DNA of 7,277 bases, taken from Actinomycetes bacterium. Lineage in GTDB: Bacteria; Actinomycetota; Actinomycetes; Actinomycetales; Cellulomonadaceae. A model generated the notes under the pieces. That model worked only from the letters and a program-made list of their open reading frames with translations. It was not told the origin of the DNA and ran no database searches. Made by a program: the position numbers and the translations under genes. The DNA is taken from contig JAEWOA010000041.1 of NCBI GenBank assembly GCA_023461115.1, positions 1 to 7,277 on the forward strand. Reading direction: 5' to 3'. Positions 1 to 5,464 of the stretch are shown piece after piece; the first letter of the stretch is position 1; each line of letters opens with the position of its first letter.

Positions 1-378
1 GCCCTCAGGCGGTGGGGTGAATGCCCGGCCGAGGCCCAGGTCGACGCGGCCCGGATGGGCGGCGGCGATCGTGCCGAACTGCTCCGCGGCGATCAGCGGG
101 CTCGTCGTGCTCAGCAGCACCGCGCCCGAGCCGACGCGGATGCGGCTGGTCCGGCTGGCCGCGAGCGCCGCGAGCACCGCGGGCGACGCCGACGCGACGC
201 CGGGCGCCAGGTGGTGCTCGGCGTACCAGACGCGCCGGTAGCCCTGCAGGTCGGCGGCCACGGCGAGGTCGAGGCTCGCACGGATCGCGTCGGCGCCTGT
301 GCGGCCCTCGCCGACGACCGCGAGGTCCAGGATCGACAGTGGGACGCGCGCGGCGGCGGGCGTGCTCGGGGAGGTCAT
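1..378 (-). CDS. LLM flavin-dependent oxidoreductase, luciferase-family group 1 (MsnO8/YtmO-like), N-terminal part
   Basis: The first 126 residues are visible; the rest runs off the left edge. The protein opens with a short tail and then RVPLSILDLAVVGEG (residues 11-25). It continues with GYRRVWYAEHH (46-56), ASASPAVLAALAA (62-74), SRIRVGSGAVLL (78-89), AAEQFGTI (97-104) and HPGRVDLGLGRA (108-119). This series is the hallmark N-terminal half of the luciferase-like TIM-barrel family, in particular the 'luciferase family group 1' set that includes Bacillus YtmO. By family knowledge such enzymes use reduced FMN and O2 to oxidise small organic compounds in the cytoplasm; the substrate here is unknown. 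The ATG at 378 is supported by AAGGAG at 388-383, four bases upstream. The gene follows the sarcosine oxidase-like gene by 22 bp, so it is probably co-transcribed with it. The C-terminal substrate region cannot be judged. Confidence 0.9.
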   Translation of the reverse strand, partial: MTSPSTPAAARVPLSILDLAVVGEGRTGADAIRASLDLAVAADLQGYRRVWYAEHHLAPGVASASPAVLAALAASRTSRIRVGSGAVLLSTTSPLIAAEQFGTIAAAHPGRVDLGLGRAFTPPPEG

Positions 379-400
379 GGCTCTCCTTGGAGGCGAGTGG

Positions 401-1534
401 TCAGGCCGCGGCGTGCGCGCGGCCGAGCCGGAAGCGGGACAGGGTGCGGGCATCGTCGTCGGTGGCGAGGTCGGCGAGCAGCCGACCGATGGCGGGCGCG
501 AACTTGAAGCCGTGCCCGGAGAACCCGGCCGCGACGACCAGCCGGCCGACGCGGTCGAGCACGAAGTCGTGGTCGGGCGTGCACGTGTAGGTGCACGAGA
601 TCGGGCGGACGTCGTCGGCGTCGGCTCCCGGCAGCCAGTGCCGGACGTAGTCCTGGAGCCGCGCGAGCTGGCCGGGCTCGGGGCGGAACGTGCGCCGGTC
701 CGGGTCCGTGACCGGCCCGACCGCGTGGAAGCCGACCTTGACGCCCTCGCCGGGCGCGGCCAGCCCGTACACGCCGCTCGGCCACGGGTGGGGCGCGGCC
801 GGCTGGTGGGTGAACGCGGGCCAGCCACCGCCGAACCCTGGCCGCACCGCGAAGTGCGCGGGCTGCTCCTGCGTGACGACGAGCGGAGGGAGGGCGCCGG
901 GCCCCAGCGCGTCGCCCACCAGGCGTGTGGTCCAGGCGCCCGCCGCGACGACGACCGTGCGCGCGCGCACCAGCCCGGCGTCCGTGTCGACGACGGCGAA
1001 GTCGACATGGTCGCGGATGGCCCGGACGGGGCAGCCGTGCCGCACGTCGGCGCCCCGGGCGGCAGCGGCGGCCTGGAGCGCGGCCACGCTCCGGTCCGCA
1101 TGGAGCCGCCCCGCGGTCCGCGTCTCGTGCAGCACTCGCCCCTCGAACCGCAGGCCCGGCCAGCGTGCCTCGGCCTCGTCGGCGTCGAGCCACGCGTGGG
1201 GCAGGCCGCGGGCCGTGAAGGCGCCCGCGATCGCGTCGAGGTCGGCGCGGCCGAGCCCGTGGCTGACGGCGCCCGTGAACGTGAGCAGCGACGACGCGCT
1301 CTCGTCCTCGAGCGCGCGCCAGAGCCCGAGGGCCTCGTGCGCCAGGCCGAGGTAGTCGTCGCTCGCGTAGGAGTTGCGGTAGATCCGCGACGAGCCGTGC
1401 GACGCGCCGTTGGTGTGTCCCGGCCCGAACCGCTCGAGGAGCACGACGTCGCGGCCGCGCGCCGCGAGCTGCCACGCCGCCGCCGAGCCGATCACGCCGC
1501 CGCCGACCACCACGTGGTCCACGGTCGTGGCCAT
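401..1534 (-). CDS. Monomeric sarcosine oxidase / N-methyl-L-tryptophan oxidase-type FAD-dependent amine oxidase
   Basis: A complete 377-aa flavoprotein of the DAO superfamily, the usual length for monomeric sarcosine oxidase (MSOX) and SolA. The Rossmann FAD-binding motif is at residues 8-16 (VVVGGGVIG), with the acidic end of the second strand at LLER (32-35). SHGSSRIYR (45-53) carries two Arg matching MSOX Arg49 and Arg52. GVKVGFH (264-270) supplies Lys266 and His270, matching the O2-activating Lys265 and His269. SCTYTCTPD (313-321) holds Cys314, the equivalent of the Cys that bonds covalently to FAD. GFSGHGFK (337-344) supplies Lys344, matching Lys348. The family oxidises a secondary or N-methyl amine to an imine, which hydrolyses; O2 becomes H2O2. 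No signal peptide is seen, so it should be cytoplasmic. The ATG at 1534 has GGAGG at 1546-1542. The gene sits 97 bp downstream of the binding-protein gene. The exact amine is unknown; SolA or iminodiacetate oxidase-like activity is also possible. Confidence 0.93.
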   Translation of the reverse strand: MATTVDHVVVGGGVIGSAAAWQLAARGRDVVLLERFGPGHTNGASHGSSRIYRNSYASDDYLGLAHEALGLWRALEDESASSLLTFTGAVSHGLGRADLDAIAGAFTARGLPHAWLDADEAEARWPGLRFEGRVLHETRTAGRLHADRSVAALQAAAAARGADVRHGCPVRAIRDHVDFAVVDTDAGLVRARTVVVAAGAWTTRLVGDALGPGALPPLVVTQEQPAHFAVRPGFGGGWPAFTHQPAAPHPWPSGVYGLAAPGEGVKVGFHAVGPVTDPDRRTFRPEPGQLARLQDYVRHWLPGADADDVRPISCTYTCTPDHDFVLDRVGRLVVAAGFSGHGFKFAPAIGRLLADLATDDDARTLSRFRLGRAHAAA

Positions 1535-1566
1535 CGCGCGTCCTCCGTTCGTCGAGCCATGGGGGT

Positions 1567-1623
1567 GCTGCGCCGCGCCCGGGAGTGGGCGTCCCCCGCT
1601 ACCAGTCGCGGGCGCGGCGCAGC
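1567..1623 (-). promoter_or_regulatory. Strong stem-loop: perfect 15-bp inverted repeat after the binding-protein gene
   Basis: Bases 1567-1581 (gctgcgccgcgcccg) and 1609-1623 (cgggcgcggcgcagc) are exact reverse complements, separated by 27 bases. The loop may hold a smaller imperfect stem. In the minus-strand transcript the hairpin begins 8 nt after the stop codon of the binding protein and ends 32 nt before the oxidase start. There is no run of U after it, so it is not a classical intrinsic terminator. It could protect the 3' end of the upstream message (raising binding-protein levels), attenuate read-through, or act as a U-poor actinobacterial terminator. Structure is seen; function is inferred. 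Confidence 0.7.
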
Positions 1624-1631
1624 GATCGGGG

Positions 1632-2639
1632 TCAGGACTGCTTGGGCAGGCCCGGCGGGTTGGTCTCGGACTTCTCGATCGCCTCGGCCGTCAGGCCCCA
1701 GCGCTCGAGGACCTTGGCGTACGAGCCGTCGTCGAACGCGTGGTTGAGCGCTGCCGTGATCGCAGGCGCGAGGTCGTTGCCCTTCTTGGTGCCCACCGCG
1801 ATCTGCGCCTTGGCGGGCCAGCCGCCGTTGAGCGTGCCGATGACGGCGAACGACTCAGGCTCGACCGCCGCCTTGTACGCCGCGGTGGCGTTGGGGCCGA
1901 ACGACGTGTCGATCCGCCCCGACTGCAGCGCCAGCACGGTGTCCGCGTCGTTCTGGAAGTACTCGATCTTCACGGGCTCGAGCCCGGCGTCGGTGTTCTC
2001 CTTGTCCCAGGCCAGCAGGATCTTCTCCTGGTTGGTGCCCGAGCCGACCGCGACCGTGAGGCCCGCGATGTCCTTGGGCTCGGTGATCGTGGCGGGCACG
2101 GTGGTGCTGCCGGCCTTCACGAGCCACCCGAGCTCGTCGTTGCGGTACGACGAGAAGTCGATCGTCTCCTTGCGCTCCTCGGTCACCGTGACGTTGGAGA
2201 TGATCGCGTCGACCTTGCCGGACTGCAGCGCGAGCGGCCAGTCCTCCCACGCCGTGACCTCGAGCTCGAGCTTCTTGCCCAGCGCGTCCGCGACGAGCTG
2301 CGCGATGTCGGTCTCGTTGCCGATCGGGGTCTTCTCGTCGTCGGCCAGGAACGCCAGCGGCGCCACGTACGCGCTCACCGCGACCTTGATCGTGTCCTGG
2401 TCCCGGAACTCGGCCGGGAGCAGCGCGATCGCGGCCTCGTCCCTCGTGGTGTGGACGCGGTCCTGGTCGGGTGAGGTGTCGACGTCCAGGCCGGCCTTCT
2501 TGGCCGCGGCCTGCAGGTCGGAGTCGCCCTGGTCGCCGTCGGCCGAGGCCGAGGAGCAGGCCGCGAGCCCCGCGAGCAGCGGGAGGACGACGGCAGCGGC
2601 GAGCAGCCTGCTGCGAAGGCGGTCGGTCGTGCGGGTCAT
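1632..2639 (-). CDS. Amino-acid-type ABC transporter substrate-binding lipoprotein (SBP_bac_3 family)
   Basis: A 335-aa extracytoplasmic binding protein. The N-terminus has Arg residues, a hydrophobic core and a lipobox LAAC with Cys28, so it should be exported and lipid-anchored outside the membrane. A linker (about 30-78) precedes the family 3 solute-binding domain: TIKVAVSAYVAPLAF (83-97), GNETDIAQLVADALG (107-121), DAIISNVTVTEERK (144-157) and DFSSYR (161-166). Arg156 sits where the family binds the ligand carboxylate. The second lobe includes VGSGTNQEKILLAW (198-211) and LQSGRIDTSFGPN (238-250). In the last motif the Asp that normally binds the alpha-ammonium group is not at its usual place, which hints at an unusual ligand. 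The ATG at 2639 was chosen because it directly precedes the signal peptide and has GAAAGG upstream; the frame stays open further upstream but there overlaps the ATPase gene. The binding protein serves the importer encoded just before it. Confidence 0.93.
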   Translation of the reverse strand: MTRTTDRLRSRLLAAAVVLPLLAGLAACSSASADGDQGDSDLQAAAKKAGLDVDTSPDQDRVHTTRDEAAIALLPAEFRDQDTIKVAVSAYVAPLAFLADDEKTPIGNETDIAQLVADALGKKLELEVTAWEDWPLALQSGKVDAIISNVTVTEERKETIDFSSYRNDELGWLVKAGSTTVPATITEPKDIAGLTVAVGSGTNQEKILLAWDKENTDAGLEPVKIEYFQNDADTVLALQSGRIDTSFGPNATAAYKAAVEPESFAVIGTLNGGWPAKAQIAVGTKKGNDLAPAITAALNHAFDDGSYAKVLERWGLTAEAIEKSETNPPGLPKQS

Positions 2640-2660
2640 GGGTGTGCCTTTCGTGAGGGT

Positions 2661-2701
2661 GCGCCGGGGGTGGCGCGGGGGCGGACTCCGGCGGACGCCG
2701 G
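2661..2701 (-). repeat. Two small GC-rich hairpins in the ATPase/binding-protein gap
   Basis: The 64-bp gap between the ATPase stop and the binding-protein start holds two short inverted repeats. One is ccggcggacgccgg at 2688-2701, starting two bases after the ATPase stop codon. The other is gcgcc (2661-2665) with ggcgc (2672-2676). Neither is followed by a U run in the minus-strand transcript. They could modestly change mRNA stability or access to the binding-protein start. At this GC content, short repeats like these also arise by chance. Confidence 0.35.
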
Positions 2702-2703
2702 GA

Positions 2704-3486
2704 TCACAGGACCTTGTCGAGGAAGGCCCGCGTGCGGGGGTGGGTGGGATGGTCGAGCACCTGCGTCGGCGTGCCCTGCTCGACGATGCGGCCGGCGTCC
2801 ATGAACACGACCTGGTCCGCGGCTTCCCGCGCGAAGCCGATCTCGTGCGTGACGACGAGCATGGTCGTGCCGCCGCGGGCCAGGTCCTTGATGACGTCGA
2901 GCACCTCGCCGACGAGCTCGGGGTCCAGCGCGGACGTCGGCTCGTCGAACAGCAGGACCTTGGGGCGGATGGCCAGGGCGCGCGCGATCGCGACGCGCTG
3001 CTGCTGCCCGCCCGAGAGCTGCCGGGGGCGCGCGTCGACCTTGTCGCCCAGCCCGACGCGCTCCAGGAGCGCGCGGGCCTCGGGCTCGACGTCGGAGCGC
3101 TTGCGGCCCTGCGCGGACACCGGAGCCTCGACGACGTTCTCCAGCGCCGTGAGGTGCGGGAACAGGTTGAAGTTCTGGAACACGAACCCGATGTCGGTCC
3201 GCTGCCGCAGGATCTGCTTCTCCTTGAGCTCACGCAGCGAGTCGCCGCGGCGCTCGTAGCCGATCAGCGCGCCGTCGAGCGCGACGAACCCGCGGTCCAC
3301 CTTCTCCAGGTGGTTGACCACCCGCAGCAGCGTCGACTTGCCCGAGCCGGAGGGGCCGATCACGACCGTGACACCGCCCGGCCGGACCTCCAGGTCGATC
3401 CCGGCCAGGACCTCGAGCGTGCCGAAGCTCTTGTGCACCCCGCGGATCTCGACGAGCCCGCCGGCCGTCGTCGTCGGCGCGCTCAC
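2704..3486 (-). CDS. Polar amino-acid-type ABC transporter ATP-binding protein (GlnQ/TcyN-like)
   Basis: A complete 260-aa ABC ATPase with all canonical motifs: Walker [10 protein letters not shown] (44-52), Q-loop Gln104 in [11 protein letters not shown], signature LSGGQQQR (157-164), Walker B VLLFDEP (177-183), D-loop SALD (185-188) and switch His214 in VVTHE. The [16 protein letters not shown] stretch and the overall length are typical of importers of the PAAT family (GlnQ, HisP, TcyN). It should sit on the inner face of the membrane and drive import by the permease. The start is a GTG at 3486, supported by GGGAGG at 3498-3493 six bases upstream. It overlaps the permease stop in a GTGA junction, so the two are probably translationally coupled. 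The binding-protein gene follows after 64 bp. Confidence 0.96.
   Translation of the reverse strand: MSAPTTTAGGLVEIRGVHKSFGTLEVLAGIDLEVRPGGVTVVIGPSGSGKSTLLRVVNHLEKVDRGFVALDGALIGYERRGDSLRELKEKQILRQRTDIGFVFQNFNLFPHLTALENVVEAPVSAQGRKRSDVEPEARALLERVGLGDKVDARPRQLSGGQQQRVAIARALAIRPKVLLFDEPTSALDPELVGEVLDVIKDLARGGTTMLVVTHEIGFAREAADQVVFMDAGRIVEQGTPTQVLDHPTHPRTRAFLDKVL
3471..3485 (-). repeat. 15-nt direct repeat copy A at the permease/ATPase junction
   Basis: The minus strand reads TGAGCGCGCCGACGA here, starting in the permease stop codon and running into the ATPase N-terminus (codons for Ser-Ala-Pro-Thr). The same 15 bases occur at 4609-4623, where they start in the DUF1684 stop codon and run into a mini-ORF. 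Flanking bases differ on both sides. Confidence 0.5.
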
Positions 3487-4568
3487 AGCCCGCCTCCCAC
3501 GTCCTGGCGCGGGGTGCGCGCGGTGCGGGACAGATAGCCGGACCTGCGGTTGCCCGCCGCCCAGCCCGCCGGGACACCCGCGGGAAGCGGGCGGCCGGTG
3601 GCGTTCGACCAGCCGACCTGCACGTGCCAGCGCGCCTTCTGCAGCGGTGTCGGGGGCACGGTGCGCAGCGCGCCCTTGGCGTAGTGCCGCTCCAGGTAGA
3701 ACTGGGCGACCGTGAGCACCGTGGTGAGGATCAGGTACCAGATTCCCGCGACCAGCAGGAGCGCGACGACCTTGAGGTTGCGGCCGTAGATCACGCCGAC
3801 CGTGTAGAACAGCTCGCTGTACGCCAACACGTACACCACCGACGTGCCCTTGAGCAGCCCGATGATCTCGTTGACCGACGTCGGCACGATCGTCCGCATG
3901 GCCTGCGGCAGCACGATCCGCCACTGCTGGCGGGCCCGCGGGATGCCGAGCGCGGCCGCCGCCTCGTGCTGGCCCTGGTCGACACCGAGGATGCCGGCCC
4001 GCACGATCTCCGACGAGTACGCCGCCTGCGACAACGCGAGCCCGAGCGTCGCGGCCCCGAACTTCCCCATGATCGAGCCGGTCTCGAGGTCCGCGAACCC
4101 GGGCCCGAACGGGATGCCGAGGGAGAGCGTGGGGTAGAGGTAGGCCAGGTTGTACCAGAGCAGGAGCTGCAGGATCAGCGGCACCGAGCGGAACACCCAC
4201 ACGTACAGCCAGGCCACCGACTGCAGCAGCGGCGAGCGGGACAGGCGCATGAGCGCGATCACCGTGCCGAGCCCGAAGCCCAGCACGGCCGCGGCGGCCG
4301 TGAGCCGAATGGTGCCCCACACGCCCTCGAGCACCGACGGCCACGTCAGGTACGTGCCGACGACGTCCCAGTCCCACCGGGGGTTGGTCAGCAGCGAGTT
4401 CACCACCATCGCGAGCGCCACGGCCACCACAGCGGTGGCGGCCCAGCGGCCGGGATGACGTGCCGGCAGCACGCGCAGGCGCTCGAAGTCCTCGGGCGTC
4501 CCGGCGTCCGCCGGCGTGGGGACGCGGCCGGCCGGTGAGCTGGTCGTCGGAACCGAGACGGTCGTCAT
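3483..4568 (-). CDS. Polar amino-acid-type ABC transporter permease
   Basis: A 361-aa integral membrane protein. It has a first hydrophobic segment at about 43-61, then the PAAT permease core from about residue 83 ([22 protein letters not shown]) to about 292. Further membrane segments lie near 118-144, 172-186, 238-260 and 266-290. [14 protein letters not shown] (126-139) is a typical family stretch, and [23 protein letters not shown] (202-224) contains the EAA loop that docks the ATPase. No second permease gene is present, so it probably forms a homodimer. At 361 aa it is much longer than the common 220-240-aa permeases. The extra length is an N-terminal soluble stretch plus membrane segment and a roughly 60-residue charged tail (301-361). 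The ATG at 4568 has GAGG at 4577-4574; a GTG at 4631 in the same frame is less likely. Its TGA overlaps the ATPase GTG start. Confidence 0.93.
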   Translation of the reverse strand: MTTVSVPTTSSPAGRVPTPADAGTPEDFERLRVLPARHPGRWAATAVVAVALAMVVNSLLTNPRWDWDVVGTYLTWPSVLEGVWGTIRLTAAAAVLGFGLGTVIALMRLSRSPLLQSVAWLYVWVFRSVPLILQLLLWYNLAYLYPTLSLGIPFGPGFADLETGSIMGKFGAATLGLALSQAAYSSEIVRAGILGVDQGQHEAAAALGIPRARQQWRIVLPQAMRTIVPTSVNEIIGLLKGTSVVYVLAYSELFYTVGVIYGRNLKVVALLLVAGIWYLILTTVLTVAQFYLERHYAKGALRTVPPTPLQKARWHVQVGWSNATGRPLPAGVPAGWAAGNRRSGYLSRTARTPRQDVGGGL

Positions 4569-4624
4569 GGCGTCCTCACCGCCACGCGTCGACCCGGCGC
4601 CGCGACGCTCGTCGGCGCGCTCAT
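4565..4624 (-). CDS. Possible 19-codon coupling mini-ORF between DUF1684 and permease
   Basis: An ATG at 4624 overlaps the DUF1684 stop as ATGA and opens a 19-codon frame ([19 protein letters not shown]). Its TGA in turn overlaps the permease ATG as another ATGA. GGAG lies 8 bases upstream, at 4636-4633. Such an arrangement could pass terminating ribosomes from one gene to the next across the 52-bp gap. No known peptide family is recognised. Stops are rare in this GC-rich DNA and the permease begins ATGA, so one of the two overlaps comes cheaply and chance is a real alternative. Confidence 0.3.
   Translation of the reverse strand: MSAPTSVAAPGRRVAVRTP
4609..4623 (-). repeat. 15-nt direct repeat copy B at the DUF1684/mini-ORF junction
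   Basis: Second copy of TGAGCGCGCCGACGA (minus strand). As at 3471-3485, it starts in the stop codon of the upstream gene and overlaps an (A/G)TG start followed by Ser-Ala-Pro-Thr codons. It may be a remnant of a duplicated gene start or chance re-use of favoured codons. Confidence 0.5.
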
Positions 4625-5448
4625 GCGGCACGCTCCGGGCGCCGCTCGCCCGCGACGACCGCGAACCGCACGTGGTTGCCCGCGACGGGAGCGGGGCACG
4701 TGCCGAAGTCCGAGAACGCGAACGGCAGGTTCACGGCGCGGTTGAAGTCGAGCCGGACGGTCGCGTCGCCGCGCCGCGCCGCCGCCTGGACGACGCGCCA
4801 CGGCGCCACGTCCGACGACTCGTCCGAGAAGAGCAGCGCGACGTGCTCGTCGTCGACCGCGGTCAGCGCGAGCGTGGCCTTGCGACCCGCGTGCTCGACG
4901 ACCGCCTCGCCCACCACCCGCACGCGGTGCACGAGCCCTGGCTGCGCGGCGCCGACGACCACTTCGCGCGGCGCGTCCGCCCAGCGCACCGGCGCCTCGA
5001 TCACCCACGCCGGGTCGAACGCGGCGATCGGGACGCCTGTGAACGCCGCCCGGGTCGCGGCCCGCGGGTCCCGCACCCGGACTGCCGTGCGGGCCGTGCG
5101 CCGGACCACCTCGACCACGACGCGCGTGCCGTCGTGAGCGGTGAACGACAGGTCGGACGACGACCGGCCCTCGTCGACGGCCACGCGCGCCTCACCGTCG
5201 ACCGGATCGCCGCGCAGCGCCAGGTGGTCCGCGGGGCCCGCGGCGACGTGCGCGGCGCCCTGGTCGTCGGCCCACCAGCGCCCCGGCAGCCCCACGAGCG
5301 TCGTGGGGTGCGCGGGCAGCCAGGTCAGCGAGGTCGGCGTCAGCCAGCCGTGCTCTGCCGCGAGGTCGCGCTCGCGGGCCGCGTGCCATGCCGCGTGCTG
5401 CCCGGCCGGGCTGGTGGTCGATGCGGTGTCCAGGGTGTGCGTGCTCAT
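4621..5448 (-). CDS. DUF1684 domain-containing protein
   Basis: A 275-aa soluble protein with the DUF1684 layout. The N-terminal helix WHAARERDLAAEHGWL (21-36) is followed by TSLTWLP (39-45), and the middle has VRVRDPRAATRAAFTGV (123-139). The C-terminal signature is DFNRAVNLPFAFSDFGTCP (234-252) with AGNHVRFAVVAGE (256-268). In most members I recall, the signature reads DFN.A.NPPCAF...TCP, so the Cys normally before AF is Phe here while the TCP Cys (251) is kept. No signal peptide or membrane segment is seen. The family has no established reaction that I can name. Its place between an NtaA-type monooxygenase and an importer suggests a role in the same catabolic route, perhaps on the oxidised intermediate. 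The ATG at 5448 has GAGGGAG at 5460-5454, five bases upstream, and the gap to the preceding gene is 16 bp. Confidence 0.88.
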   Translation of the reverse strand: MSTHTLDTASTTSPAGQHAAWHAARERDLAAEHGWLTPTSLTWLPAHPTTLVGLPGRWWADDQGAAHVAAGPADHLALRGDPVDGEARVAVDEGRSSSDLSFTAHDGTRVVVEVVRRTARTAVRVRDPRAATRAAFTGVPIAAFDPAWVIEAPVRWADAPREVVVGAAQPGLVHRVRVVGEAVVEHAGRKATLALTAVDDEHVALLFSDESSDVAPWRVVQAAARRGDATVRLDFNRAVNLPFAFSDFGTCPAPVAGNHVRFAVVAGERRPERAA

Positions 5449-5464
5449 GGGTGCTCCCTCGTGG

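Noticed and set aside
1558..1560. ATG at 1560 as an alternative start before the oxidase
   Set aside because: It is out of frame with the oxidase and opens only a meaningless frame; the ATG at 1534 has GGAGG and leads directly into the FAD motif.
1535..1631. Internal promoter in the 97-bp gap
   Set aside because: No convincing -10/-35 pair on the minus strand; the gap is mostly taken up by the inverted repeat and the ribosome binding site.
299..1747. Long plus-strand open frame of 482 codons
   Set aside because: It lies opposite the sarcosine oxidase-like gene, and its translation is Arg/Gly/Ala-rich with no recognisable domain; it is a GC-bias shadow.
2640..3233. N-terminal extension of the binding protein
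   Set aside because: It is an out-of-frame reading of the ATPase. The signal peptide and lipobox begin right after the ATG at 2639.
1585..3537. Plus-strand open frame of 650 codons
   Set aside because: Runs antisense to both the binding-protein and ATPase genes, which have full motif sets; no family resemblance of its own.
2704..4377. Apparent 557-residue protein with an N-terminal extension on the ATPase
   Set aside because: The first half is an out-of-frame reading of the permease gene. The GTG at 3486 with GGGAGG upstream and the GTGA overlap give the true start.
4569..4631. Upstream GTG start for the permease at 4631
   Set aside because: It would overlap DUF1684, adds a charged 21-residue stretch with no family support, and the ATG at 4568 has its own GAGG.
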